A stretch of 64,000 nt of DNA. Origin: Acidobacteriota bacterium (GTDB lineage Bacteria; Acidobacteriota; Terriglobia; Bryobacterales; UBA6623). The position numbers and the translations under genes were made by a program. This document shows positions 34,005-42,762 of the stretch, one piece after another. Numbering within the stretch: position 1 is the stretch's first letter; every line of letters begins with the position of its first letter. The notes under the pieces are model-generated. The model was not told the origin of the DNA and ran no database searches. It saw only the letters and a program-made list of their open reading frames with translations. The stretch lies in NCBI GenBank assembly GCA_016125275.1, contig WGMB01000006.1, positions 153,684-217,683 on the forward strand, given 5' to 3'.

Positions 34005-35135
34005 ATGACGAAGATACTGTTTGTAGGAATGGATGTCCATGCCGAGACGATCGCGGTGGCGGTCGCCGAGCAGGACGGAGAAGTACGCAGCCACGGCGTA
34101 ATCCCCAACCGGGTCGAGTCGATCCGGAAGCTGGTCGGCAAGCTGGGAGCGGCCAAGCGGCTGCGGGTCTGCTACGAGGCCGGACCGACCGGCTACGCGC
34201 TCTACTGGCAACTGGCCGCGCTTGGGGTGGCCTGCGAGGTCATCGCACCGAGCCTGATTCCGCGCAAGCCGGGCGAGAGGATCAAGACCGACCGCCGCGA
34301 CGCCGAGAAGCTGGCGCGCTGCTACCGCGCCGGCGAGTTGACCGCGGTGTGGGTTCCCGATGCGGACCACGAGGCCTTGCGCGATCTGGTGCCCGCCCGC
34401 GAGGCCGCCAAAAAGGATCAACTGCGGGCGCGTCACCGGCTCGGCAAGTTCCTGCTGCGGCATGCGCAACGGCCGCCGGCGGGCGTCAAGGCCTGGACGA
34501 AGAAGTACCTTGAATGGGCGCATGCCAAGGTGCGCTTCGAGCAGCCCGCGCTCGAGGCGACGCTGGCCGACTCTCTCCATGAGGTCGAACACGCCGCCGA
34601 ACGGATCGTGCGTTTAGAGAAGGCGATCGATGAAGCCGTCGGGCACGCGCCGGCCCAGATGCGGGCCGTCATCGAGGCGTTGCAGGCTCTGCGCGGGGTG
34701 GCGCAGACCACCGCAGCCACCATCGTCGCCGAGCTCGGCTCGCTGTCGCGCTTCCCAAGCCCAAAACAGTTGATGAGCTACGCCGGGCTGACGCCGAGCG
34801 AGCACTCCAGCGGCAATCGCATCCAACGCGGCCCGCTCACCAAGAGCGGCAACGCACACCTGCGGAGGGTGCTCGTCGAGGCCGCCTGGGCCTATCAGCA
34901 TCGCCCCGATGTCAGCGGCTTTCTGTTACGCCGCCAGAAGAAACTGGCGCTCTCCGATGAGGTCAAACGCATCGCCTGGAAGGCGCAACTGCGGCTCAGC
35001 GGACGATACAAAAAGCTCACCGCCCGCGGCAAGAACAAGAACGAAACGGTGACGGCGATCGGCCGCGAGCTGCTGGGCTTCATCTGGGCGATCGCGGTGG
35101 AGACCGAAGCGCCGAACGCGGCTATCGCCGCATGA
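34005..35135 (+). CDS. IS110-family (IS1111-like) transposase
   Basis: Starting at ATG 34005, with AAAGGAG nine bases upstream, the protein has 376 residues. The DEDD RuvC-like domain shows Asp10 (FVGMDVHA), Glu58 (CYEAGPTGY), and Asp96/Asp99 (KTDRRDAEKLA). The Transposase_20 domain contains LRGVAQTTAATIVAELG, and the conserved Ser lies in LTPSEHSSGNRIQRGP near 255-262. Length and both domains are intact, so it may be active. It recombines using a guide RNA rather than terminal inverted repeats. Confidence 0.94.
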   Translation: MTKILFVGMDVHAETIAVAVAEQDGEVRSHGVIPNRVESIRKLVGKLGAAKRLRVCYEAGPTGYALYWQLAALGVACEVIAPSLIPRKPGERIKTDRRDAEKLARCYRAGELTAVWVPDADHEALRDLVPAREAAKKDQLRARHRLGKFLLRHAQRPPAGVKAWTKKYLEWAHAKVRFEQPALEATLADSLHEVEHAAERIVRLEKAIDEAVGHAPAQMRAVIEALQALRGVAQTTAATIVAELGSLSRFPSPKQLMSYAGLTPSEHSSGNRIQRGPLTKSGNAHLRRVLVEAAWAYQHRPDVSGFLLRRQKKLALSDEVKRIAWKAQLRLSGRYKKLTARGKNKNETVTAIGRELLGFIWAIAVETEAPNAAIAA

Positions 35136-35373
35136 GATCCGAAGGTCTGTAATGCGTTTTGGGGAAGCAGGGCGAAGACTGGCGCGGGGCCCACGAAAAG
35201 GAGAACCCTCGTCAGCTTCTATGCGGTACGGCCTCGGGGCCCAACCCGCGCGCTCAGTCCGAGGCAGCTCCCGACGGATCATGACCATGCGGTTCCGACC
35301 CGCGCATATCAGACTGATCCATCGTCGCGTCTGCCGCCGCGCCGTCTGCCGTCCTGCTTCCTCAAGAACGAAG

Positions 35374-35410
35374 GCCGGTCGCCCTCTCTCCAGAGGTCGA
35401 CCGGCTCTTT
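35374..35410 (+). terminator. Hairpin with short U-tract inside the IS right end
   Basis: GCCGGTCG pairs with CGACCGGC, and CCTCT with AGAGG around a CTCC loop with one mismatch, followed by TCTTT. It resembles a rho-independent terminator for the transposase transcript, or a structural part of the guide RNA. Confidence 0.5.
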
Positions 35411-35433
35411 CAATCCGCCAGCCCCCGTGGGGG

Positions 35434-35439
35434 TTGACA
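35434..35439 (+). promoter_or_regulatory. Outward-facing TTGACA near the IS right end
   Basis: A consensus -35 hexamer lies just inside the right inverted repeat and faces outward. In circular IS110 intermediates such boxes can join a -10 from the left end to make a junction promoter. The -10 partner was not identified. Confidence 0.3.
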
Positions 35440-35452
35440 CAGTCGCTCCATA

Positions 35453-38400
35453 TCAGAAGTGGAGCTTGAGCGCCACCTGCCCGATGCGTCCCGATTCCGC
35501 GCCGGTGATGACGCCGAAGTTCCTCACCGTCGTCGGGTCGTTCACATTGACCGGGTCCCACGTCGTGTTCGGACGCAGGAAGTTCACGTTGTTGAGAAGG
35601 TTGAAGAACTCGCCGCGAATCTCCAGCCGGAAGCGCTCGGTCATCTGCACATTCTTGATGACCGACAGATCCCAGTTCTTCAGCATCGGCGACAGGGCGT
35701 CCGGCAGGAAGTTGCCCGTGTTGCCCCACTGGAAGGCCGGAGTTTGCGAGAACGCCATCGGGTCGAGGTAGCGTTGCGAGCCGTGGTTGCCGCCCAGGCG
35801 GTCATGCACGGCGCCGCCGGTCTCCGCGGCCAGCCCGGTCCGCAGCGGTCGCTGCGTGCCGCCATAGCCGCCGAGCTGCTGCGAGCCCAGGTCCACTGAC
35901 ATCGGCTGTCCCGACTGGAACGTCGTTACGCCGTTGAGGGCCCAGCCGCCCACCACCTTGTCCACCCAGCCGCCTTGGTTGAGCAGCGCCTTGCCCTTGC
36001 CGAACGGCAAGTCGTACTGGTAGTTGAACACCAGCCGGTGCGGCGTGTGGAGGTTCGACAGCGACTTGTCCCAGCGCTTCTGGTTGGCGTTGGTGTAGCC
36101 CGGGTTCTGAAGGCCCAGGAAGCCTTCCACCGAGGAGACGTCGTCGATCATCTTCGAGAACGTGTAGGCCACCAAGTACTGCAAGCCGTTGCTGAAGCGC
36201 TGCCGCACCTTTACCTGCAGCGAATGGTAGGTCGAGTGGTACTCCGGCGGCCGCTGGTGGCTCACGCCGGTGAACTGCGGGTAAGGACGCAGCAGTTGGC
36301 CCAGCGCGATCGTCGGCCGGCCGAGCGAGGTGTTGGGCGAGATCACGCCGTAGAAGGGATTCTCGACCTGCTTGGCCAGGTCGTTGCCCAGCGCCCGGTA
36401 CTGGTCGGGGAGCTGGTTGAGGTCCGAGTTGATGCCCATCAGCTTCATCCCGGCGTTGCCCGCGTAGGCCACGTCGAACAGCGTGTTGGCCGGCAACTGA
36501 TACTGCACGTTGAAGTTCCACTGGGCGGAATTGGGGATGCGGTCGGTCCGCACCACCGCCGGCACGCCCTGGCCCAGGAAGGTGGCCAAGCCGTTGACGC
36601 CGTTCTCCGGCTGGTTGAAGCCCAGCGGATAGGGGTTGGCCAGCGTGGCGAACGGCGTGCGGTTGGAGTCCTGACTGGCGATCAAGTTCGTGATGGCGTT
36701 GAAGCTCACCGCGCCCGCCGTCGCCGCGCCGGGGCCGTAGCCGGTGGACGGGTTGTAGAAGATGCCCCCGCCGCTGCGAATCACCAGCTTCTCGGTGACC
36801 TTGTAGGCCACGCCCAGCCGGGGCGCGAAGTTGTTGAGGTCCTTGTTCTTGGTGATCCGCGGGTTGTCGCCCTGACCCGCGAACTGCAAGCCGCCGATCA
36901 CCGGGGCGCCGTTGAGCTGCAAGCCCGGGACGGCCGAGCCAAAGTCGAACCAGCCGGCGCGGTTGAAGCGCTCGGTCAGCGGAAAGTCCGTGTCCCAGCG
37001 CAAGCCCATGTTCAGCGTCAGCCGGTCGCTCACGCGCCAGTCATCCTGAAAGTAGACTGCCGAGTACATCACCTGGTCCGCCAGAGCAGGCTCCTGCCGG
37101 CTCACGCCGGCGCCGGGCAACCCCAGCAGCAGATCGGCGATGCCGTCTCCCTGATTGCCCACGTTGTTGCGCTCGCGCGTCCACGAGCGGTTGAAGGTGA
37201 AGCTGCCCTGCGGGTCGTTGGGCCGGAAGTTCGACACCCGGTTGATCCGGTACGTCCCGCCGAACTTGACCGTGTGCTTGCCGAACAGCTTCGACATATC
37301 GCCGGTCGCCGTGTGGGTCTCGAACTTGTTGCGGATGTGCCAGGAAGCGTTCTGGCCGATCTCCGTATAGCCCGCCGCGGCGATCCGGGGGAACGCCAGC
37401 AGTTGCGCTTGGCTATCCATATAGGCGGGCAAGCCCAGCGACGACGGCATGAACTCACCCTGCGCCGAGTAGTCGCGGGGATTGGCATGGTGAGCGTAGC
37501 CGTAGTTGCCGTGGAGCACCCAGCCCTTCCACAGGTAGGTGTCGTCGAGCGTGATAGAGCGGTTCTTCATCCCGTCCCAGCCGCCGCCCGGCGTCGCCGG
37601 ATTGTGGAAATGGTCCGGATGCTGGTTGCTGAGCTGGTTGAGCGAGACCCGGAAGAACAGGTTGTTCTTGTCGTTGAAGCGATGGTCGACCTTGCCCGAG
37701 TAGGTCCACTGATTGGGCCGCGAGCCGAGCTGCGAGAAGAAGTTGTTGGTCACGCCGGACAGATTCGGCAGCGGATAGTACTCCAGGATGTTCTTGGCGA
37801 TCGGGTCCTGCCGGCTCGCTGGAATCATGTTGTTGGCGAACTGCTGCCGGTTGCCGGCGGCGTCCACGGTGAGCGGATCGTAGATCTTGCGCACGCCGGC
37901 TTGGCTGAAGTCGCCGTTGCGCATGGCCGCGGTCGGCAGCGAATACGTCACTGAGCCGGGATTCACTTGCCGGCGGTACTCGACGTTCACGAAGAAGAAC
38001 GTCTTCTGGCGCGAAGGCGTCAGCGGTCCGCCCAGAGTGCCGCCGAACTGGTTGAAGCGGAACGGCGCGCGGTCGCGACCGTTCGCGTTCGAGAACCAGT
38101 TGTTGGCCTGTAGCTTGTCATTGCGCAGGAACTCGTACAGCACCCCGTGGAACTGCTGCGTTCCCGAACGGTGCACCATGTTCACGACCGCGCCGCCGGT
38201 GCGGCCGTACTCGGCCGAGAAGGCGTTGGTCTGCACCTTGAACTCCTGCACGGCGTCCGGCGACGGCACGAAGGCCGGCTGCCCATAGCCCATCACCTCT
38301 TGCGGTGAGCCGTCGAGCATCACCGTGTTCGACACATCCCGGCCGCCGTTGGCCGAGAAGCCCGCCGAAGCGATCGAGCCCGAGCCGCTGGCGTCGTTGC

Positions 38401-38905
38401 GGGAGCTGCGGGTGGTGTTGATGCCCGGCGTCATCGCGATCAACTGCATGATGTTGCGGCCGTTGAGCGGCAATGACTCGGCCGTCCGAGAATTGATGAC
38501 CTCGCCCAAGTCCGAGGTGGCCGTCGCCAGCAAGGGCGTCTCGGCGGTGATTTCAATCGTTTCCGTTACGGCGCCGATCTCCAGCTCCACGTCGATGTCG
38601 GCCACCTGGGCGACATTCAGGATGAAGCGGGGACGCTCGTAGCGTTTGAAGCCTTCGGCCTCCACCGCCAGCGAATAGTTGCCGGGCGGAATCTGCTGGA
38701 AGACGTACTCGCCGGCGGCGTTGGATTCAGTCTTCCAAGGCCGGTTCTGGTCGATGTTGGTCAGCGTGAGCTTGGCGCCGGGGACAACGGCGCCGGAGGC
38801 GTCCTGGACCGCGCCGCGTAACGTGGCGGCCTGGGTCTGCGCCGCGGCCGGGATGGCCGCGAGCGCGCATAGCGAGAGCGCGACGAGCGCGCGGATCTGT
38901 TGCAT
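35453..38905 (-). CDS. Oar-like TonB-dependent receptor with carboxypeptidase-regulatory domain (copy 1)
   Basis: The 1150-residue outer-membrane receptor starts MQQIRALVALSLCALAAIPA, a signal peptide. A CarboxypepD_reg (beta-sandwich) domain follows over about 25-110 (ATLRGAVQDASGAVVPGAKL), then a plug region (ESLPLNGRNIMQLIAMTPGI) and a beta-barrel ending KLHF with C-terminal aromatic residue. Acidobacteria use many such Oar/SusC-like proteins for glycan or oligomer uptake. It closely resembles the next receptor gene over its whole length. The ATG at 38905 has AGGGG nine bases before it; the frame extends upstream but without a signal. A LacI-type operator at 38981-38996 lies in its promoter. 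Confidence 0.93.
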   Translation of the reverse strand: MQQIRALVALSLCALAAIPAAAQTQAATLRGAVQDASGAVVPGAKLTLTNIDQNRPWKTESNAAGEYVFQQIPPGNYSLAVEAEGFKRYERPRFILNVAQVADIDVELEIGAVTETIEITAETPLLATATSDLGEVINSRTAESLPLNGRNIMQLIAMTPGINTTRSSRNDASGSGSIASAGFSANGGRDVSNTVMLDGSPQEVMGYGQPAFVPSPDAVQEFKVQTNAFSAEYGRTGGAVVNMVHRSGTQQFHGVLYEFLRNDKLQANNWFSNANGRDRAPFRFNQFGGTLGGPLTPSRQKTFFFVNVEYRRQVNPGSVTYSLPTAAMRNGDFSQAGVRKIYDPLTVDAAGNRQQFANNMIPASRQDPIAKNILEYYPLPNLSGVTNNFFSQLGSRPNQWTYSGKVDHRFNDKNNLFFRVSLNQLSNQHPDHFHNPATPGGGWDGMKNRSITLDDTYLWKGWVLHGNYGYAHHANPRDYSAQGEFMPSSLGLPAYMDSQAQLLAFPRIAAAGYTEIGQNASWHIRNKFETHTATGDMSKLFGKHTVKFGGTYRINRVSNFRPNDPQGSFTFNRSWTRERNNVGNQGDGIADLLLGLPGAGVSRQEPALADQVMYSAVYFQDDWRVSDRLTLNMGLRWDTDFPLTERFNRAGWFDFGSAVPGLQLNGAPVIGGLQFAGQGDNPRITKNKDLNNFAPRLGVAYKVTEKLVIRSGGGIFYNPSTGYGPGAATAGAVSFNAITNLIASQDSNRTPFATLANPYPLGFNQPENGVNGLATFLGQGVPAVVRTDRIPNSAQWNFNVQYQLPANTLFDVAYAGNAGMKLMGINSDLNQLPDQYRALGNDLAKQVENPFYGVISPNTSLGRPTIALGQLLRPYPQFTGVSHQRPPEYHSTYHSLQVKVRQRFSNGLQYLVAYTFSKMIDDVSSVEGFLGLQNPGYTNANQKRWDKSLSNLHTPHRLVFNYQYDLPFGKGKALLNQGGWVDKVVGGWALNGVTTFQSGQPMSVDLGSQQLGGYGGTQRPLRTGLAAETGGAVHDRLGGNHGSQRYLDPMAFSQTPAFQWGNTGNFLPDALSPMLKNWDLSVIKNVQMTERFRLEIRGEFFNLLNNVNFLRPNTTWDPVNVNDPTTVRNFGVITGAESGRIGQVALKLHF

Positions 38906-38980
38906 GGTCAATACCCCTGTTCGAGCGGTCACCCGGTAAACCGGCCCGCGAGAGCCGGGGCCGAGAACGCCGCCGGGCTG

Positions 38981-38996
38981 GGCGAAACGTTTCGCC
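38981..38996. promoter_or_regulatory. LacI-type operator GGCGAAACGTTTCGCC
   Basis: A perfect 16-bp palindrome lies 75 bases before the start of receptor copy 1. Its core GCGAAACGTTTCGC is identical to the palindrome at 42687-42700 between receptor copy 2 and the lacI-type gene. The central CG and the A/T-rich arms fit LacI/GalR-family operators. Confidence 0.8.
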
Positions 38997-39010
38997 AAAA
39001 CGCCTCAGGC

Positions 39011-39040
39011 AGGCTAGCGCAAGGTGTACTGCCAAATCAA
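39011..39040 (-). promoter_or_regulatory. Promoter of receptor copy 1
   Basis: On the minus strand TTGATT (39035-39040) and TAGCCT (39011-39016) are 18 bases apart. The operator begins 14 bases after the -10 box, where repressor binding would block transcription start. Confidence 0.5.
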
Positions 39041-39140
39041 TAGATTGAATCCATTTCTTTTCGGGGGATTGAGATTAGGTGGACGGCATCTCCTTTTCTG
39101 GCAGTTCTCCACCCAAGGCGGATCTCACAACATGCAGAAA
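39041..39140. other. AT-richer non-coding spacer between the two receptor genes
   Basis: No gene is seen here. It lies between the promoter of copy 1 and the terminator of copy 2. Confidence 0.5.
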
Positions 39141-39166
39141 GGCCCTAGGAAAACCTTCCTGGGGCC
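39141..39166 (-). terminator. Rho-independent-like terminator after receptor copy 2
   Basis: GGCCCTAGGAA-AACC-TTCCTGGGGCC forms an 11-bp stem with one T-G pair. Read on the minus strand it is followed by TTTC. It lies 35 bases past the receptor stop. Confidence 0.7.
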
Positions 39167-39200
39167 CTCGGGGCGAGTGAGCGAAGGGAGCGGGCTCTCG

Positions 39201-42200
39201 TTAGAAGTGAAGCTTCAGCGCCACCTGCCCGATGCGCCCATCGGCCGCGCTCGTGATCACGCCGAAGTTCCGCACCGTCGTCGGGTCGCTGGTGTTGATC
39301 GGATCCCACGTCGTGTTCGGACGCAGGAAGTTCACGTTGTTGAGCAGATTGAAGAACTCGCCGCGGATCTCCAGCCGCAGGCGCTCGCTCATCTGCACAT
39401 TCTTGATGATCGACAGGTCCCAGTTCTGCAGGCTCGGCGAGAGCGCATCCGGCAGGAAGTTGCCGGTGTTGCCCCACGTAAAGGCCGGCGTCTGCGAGAA
39501 CGCCATCGGGTCCAAGTAGCGGTTGGCTCCGTGGATTCCGCCCAGCCGGCTATGAACATCTCCGCTGGTCTCCGCCGCCAACCCGGTGCGCAGCGGCCGC
39601 TGCGTGCCGCCGTAGCCGCCGAGCTGCTGCGAGCCCAAGTCGATCGACATCGGCTGTCCCGACTGCAGCGTCGTCACGCCGTTGAGGGCCCAGCCGCCCA
39701 CCACGTGGTTCACCCAGCCGCCCTGGTTGAGCAGCGCCTTGCCCTTACCGAACGGCAAGTCGTACTGGTAGTTGAACACCAGCCGGTGCGGCGTGTGGAG
39801 GTTCGACAGCGACTTGTCCCAGTTCTTCTGGTTGTTGTTGGTGTAGCCCGGGTTCTGCATTCCCAGGAAGCCTTCCACCGAGGAGACGTCGTCGATCATC
39901 TTCGAGAACGTGTACGCCACCAAGTACTGCAGGCCGTTGCTGAAGCGTTGCCGGATCTTCACCTGCAGCGAATGGTAGGTGGAGTGGTATTCCGGCGGAC
40001 GCTGGTGCGCCACGCCCGAAAACTGCGGATAGGGCCGCAGCAATTGCCCCATGGCGATGGTCGGCCGCCCGAGCGTGGTGTTCTCCGGGATCACCCCGTA
40101 GAACGGATTCGGCACCTGCTTCGCTAGATCGTTTCCGAGCGAGAGGTATTGGTCGGGGAGCTGGTTGAGGTCCGAGTTGATGCCCATCAGTTTCATGCCG
40201 GCGTTGCCTGCGTAGGCTACGTCGAACAGCGTGTTGGCCGGCAACTGATACTGCACATTGAAGTTCCACTGCGCCGAGTTCGGCGTGCGGTCGGTCCGCA
40301 CCACGGCGGGCACGCTCTGGCCCAGGAACGTCGCCAGACCGTTGGCGCCGTTCTCCGGGTGATTGAAGCCCAACGGGTAGGGGTCGGCCAGCGTCGCGAA
40401 CGGCGTGCGGTTGGAGTCCTGGCTCGCGATCAGGTTGGTGATCGAGTTGAAGCTCACCGCGCCCGCCGTCGCCGCGCCGGGGCCGTAGCCGGTCGTGGGG
40501 TTGTAGAAGATGCCCGCGCCGCTGCGGATCACCAGCTTCTCGGTGACCTTGTAAGCCACGCCCAGCCGCGGAGCAAAGTTGTTCAGGTCATTGTTTTTGA
40601 TGATGCGCGGATTGTCGCCCTGTCCGGCGAACTGCAAGCCGCCGATCACCGGCGCGCCGTTGAGCTGCAAGCCCGGTACGGCCGAGCCGAAGTCGAACCA
40701 GCCGGCGCGGTTGAATCGCTCGGTCAGCGGATAGTCCGAATCCCAGCGCAAGCCCATGTTCACGGTCAGCCGGTCGGTGACGCGCCAGTCGTCCTGAAAG
40801 TAAAGGGCGGCATACATCACCTGGTCCGCCAGAGCCGGCTCTTCGCGGATCACGCCCGCGCCCGGCAGTCCCAGCATCAGGTCGGCGATGCCGTCCCCCT
40901 GCGTGCCCACGTTGTTGCGCTCGCGCGTCCACACGCGGTTGAAGGTGAAGCTGCCCTGCGGATCGTTGGGCCGGAAGTTCGACACCCGGTTGATCCGGTA
41001 CGTCCCGCCGAACTTGACGGTGTGCTTGCCGAACAGCTTCGACATGTCGCCGGTCGCGGTGTGCGTCTCGAACTTGTTGCGGATATACCAGGACGCGTCC
41101 TGGCCGATCTCCGTGTAGCCCGTCGCGGCGATCCGCGGGAACGCCAGAATCTGCGCTGCGGAGTCCATGTAAGCGGGCAAGCCCAGCGACGACGGCAGGA
41201 ACTCGCCCTGCGCCGAGTAGTCGCGCGGATTGGCGTGGTGGGCGTAGCCGTAGTTGCCGTGCAGCACCCAGCCCTTCCACAGGTACGTGTCGTCGAGCGT
41301 GATAGAGCGGTTCTTCATCCCGTCCCAGCCGCCGCCCGGCGTCGCCGGGTTGTGGAAGTGGTCCGGGTGCTCACTGCTGAGCTGGTCCAGCGAGAGCCGG
41401 AAGAAGATGTTGTTCCGGTCGTTGAAGCGGTGGTCGACCTTGCCGGAGTACGTCCAGCGGTTCGGCCGCGAGCCGAGCTGCGAGAAGAAGTTGTTGGTCA
41501 CACCCGCCAAGTTCGGCAGCGGATAGTAATCCAGAATGTTCTTGGCAATCGGGTCCTGCCGGCTCGCCGGGATCATGTTGTTGGCGAACTGCTGCCGATC
41601 GCCGGCGGCGTTGATCGTCAGCGGATCGTAGATCTTGCGGACGCCGGCCGCGCTGAAGTCGCCGTTGCGCATGGCTGCTGTGGGCAGCGAATAGGTCACC
41701 GAACCGGGGTTCACCTGCCGGCGGTACTCGACGTTCACGAAGAAGAACGTCTTCTGGCGCGAAGGCGTCAGCGGTCCGCCCAAGGTGCCGCCGAACTGGT
41801 TGAACCGGAACGGCGCACGGTCGCGGCCGTTGGCGTTAGAGAACCAGTTGTTGGCCTGCAGCTTGTCATTGCGCAGGAACTCATACAGCACGCCGTGGAA
41901 CTGCTTGGTGCCCGAGCGGTGGACCATGTTGATCACCGCGCCGCCCGTCCGGCCGTACTCGGCCGAGAAGGCGTTGGTCTGCACCTTGAACTCCTGCACG
42001 GCGTCCGGCGACGGCACGAAGGCCGGCTGCCCATAGCCCATCACCTCTTGGGGCGAGCCGTCGAGCATGATCGTGTTCGAGACGTCGCGGCCGCCGTTGG
42101 CCGAGAAGCCGGCTGACGCGATCGAGCCCGAGCCGGAGGACTCGTTGCGCGAGTTGCGGGTGGTGTTGATGCCCGGCGTCATCGCGATCAATTGCATGAT

Positions 42201-42653
42201 GTTGCGGCCGTTGAGCGGCAACGATTCCGCCGTGCGCGAGTTGATCACCTCGCCCAGGTCCGAGGTCGCCGTCGCCAGCAGCGGCGCTTCCGCGGTAATT
42301 TCGATTGTCTCCGTCAGCGAGCCGATCTCGAGCGCCACGTCGATCTCTGCGACTTGGGCGACGTTCAAGATGAAGCGCGGGCGCTCGTAGCGCTTGAAGC
42401 CGTCGGCCTCGACGGCGAGGGAATAGTTCCCGGGGGGAATCTGCTGAAAGATGTATTCGCCCGCCGCGTTGGACTCCGTTGTCCAAGGTCGGTCCTGGTC
42501 GATATTGGTCAGCGTGAGCTTGGCGCCGGGAATCACGGCGCCGGTGGCGTCATGGACTGCGCCGCGCACCGAGGCGGCTTGGGTCTGCGCCGCGGCAGGC
42601 AAGGCCACGAGCGCGCATAGCGAGAGCGCGACGAACGCGCGAATGTGCAACAT
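39201..42653 (-). CDS. Oar-like TonB-dependent receptor with carboxypeptidase-regulatory domain (copy 2)
   Basis: This receptor has the same length (1150 residues) and domain order as copy 1. The signal peptide is MLHIRAFVALSLCALVALPA. The regulatory beta-sandwich carries ASVRGAVHDATGAVIPGAKL, the plug ESLPLNGRNIMQLIAMTPGI, and the barrel ends KLHF. Most residues match copy 1, with substitutions scattered along the protein, so it is an older tandem duplication and not an assembly repeat. The start at 42653 has AAGGGG upstream; the open frame beyond it crosses the operator and lacks a signal. It is divergent from the LacI-type gene, and both share the operator at 42687-42700. Confidence 0.94.
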   Translation of the reverse strand: MLHIRAFVALSLCALVALPAAAQTQAASVRGAVHDATGAVIPGAKLTLTNIDQDRPWTTESNAAGEYIFQQIPPGNYSLAVEADGFKRYERPRFILNVAQVAEIDVALEIGSLTETIEITAEAPLLATATSDLGEVINSRTAESLPLNGRNIMQLIAMTPGINTTRNSRNESSGSGSIASAGFSANGGRDVSNTIMLDGSPQEVMGYGQPAFVPSPDAVQEFKVQTNAFSAEYGRTGGAVINMVHRSGTKQFHGVLYEFLRNDKLQANNWFSNANGRDRAPFRFNQFGGTLGGPLTPSRQKTFFFVNVEYRRQVNPGSVTYSLPTAAMRNGDFSAAGVRKIYDPLTINAAGDRQQFANNMIPASRQDPIAKNILDYYPLPNLAGVTNNFFSQLGSRPNRWTYSGKVDHRFNDRNNIFFRLSLDQLSSEHPDHFHNPATPGGGWDGMKNRSITLDDTYLWKGWVLHGNYGYAHHANPRDYSAQGEFLPSSLGLPAYMDSAAQILAFPRIAATGYTEIGQDASWYIRNKFETHTATGDMSKLFGKHTVKFGGTYRINRVSNFRPNDPQGSFTFNRVWTRERNNVGTQGDGIADLMLGLPGAGVIREEPALADQVMYAALYFQDDWRVTDRLTVNMGLRWDSDYPLTERFNRAGWFDFGSAVPGLQLNGAPVIGGLQFAGQGDNPRIIKNNDLNNFAPRLGVAYKVTEKLVIRSGAGIFYNPTTGYGPGAATAGAVSFNSITNLIASQDSNRTPFATLADPYPLGFNHPENGANGLATFLGQSVPAVVRTDRTPNSAQWNFNVQYQLPANTLFDVAYAGNAGMKLMGINSDLNQLPDQYLSLGNDLAKQVPNPFYGVIPENTTLGRPTIAMGQLLRPYPQFSGVAHQRPPEYHSTYHSLQVKIRQRFSNGLQYLVAYTFSKMIDDVSSVEGFLGMQNPGYTNNNQKNWDKSLSNLHTPHRLVFNYQYDLPFGKGKALLNQGGWVNHVVGGWALNGVTTLQSGQPMSIDLGSQQLGGYGGTQRPLRTGLAAETSGDVHSRLGGIHGANRYLDPMAFSQTPAFTWGNTGNFLPDALSPSLQNWDLSIIKNVQMSERLRLEIRGEFFNLLNNVNFLRPNTTWDPINTSDPTTVRNFGVITSAADGRIGQVALKLHF

Positions 42654-42686
42654 GGTAAGGTACCCCTTTCGATGCCCAGAATCACA

Positions 42687-42700
42687 GCGAAACGTTTCGC
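42687..42700. promoter_or_regulatory. LacI-type operator GCGAAACGTTTCGC
   Basis: A perfect 14-bp palindrome lies in the divergent intergenic region, 34 bases before receptor copy 2 and 63 bases before the repressor gene. A minus-strand TACTCT (42715-42720) is a candidate -10 for the receptor, 14 bases from the operator, the same geometry as at copy 1. Confidence 0.82.
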
Positions 42701-42762
42701 CGCAACCACCGCAAAGAGTAGCTCTTTCCCAAGTCACCGGGGACCCCGATTTTTTGGTAATC

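Larger units (their letters stand above)
35136..35441 (+). ncRNA. Candidate bridge/seek RNA region of the IS110 element
   Basis: This 300-base non-coding stretch has no supported gene. It contains a 14-bp imperfect hairpin (35374-35405) and a CCCCC-GT-GGGGG hairpin at 35423-35434. In IS1111-type elements the guide RNA that pairs with target and donor DNA is transcribed from this side. The exact RNA boundaries and loops cannot be fixed by eye. Confidence 0.35.
33908..35451 (+). mobile_element. IS110-family element, IS1111-like organisation
   Basis: A 10-bp inverted repeat, ATGGAGCGAC at 33908-33917 and GTCGCTCCAT at 35442-35451, brackets a DEDD transposase. True ends are expected a few bases outside these. 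The left non-coding part is about 87 bases after the repeat, while the right one is over 300 bases. Subterminal inverted repeats and a long non-coding stretch after the transposase are features of the IS1111 subgroup, whose guide (bridge/seek) RNA is encoded there. The right end abuts the stop codon of the receptor gene at 35453. No target duplication was identified, as expected for this family. Confidence 0.7.

Noticed and set aside
35975..42116. Long forward-strand open frames (over 650 codons each) opposite both receptor genes
   Set aside because: They are similar to each other only because the receptors are paralogues. Composition is Val/Arg/His-rich with no domain, while the minus strand encodes conserved receptors.
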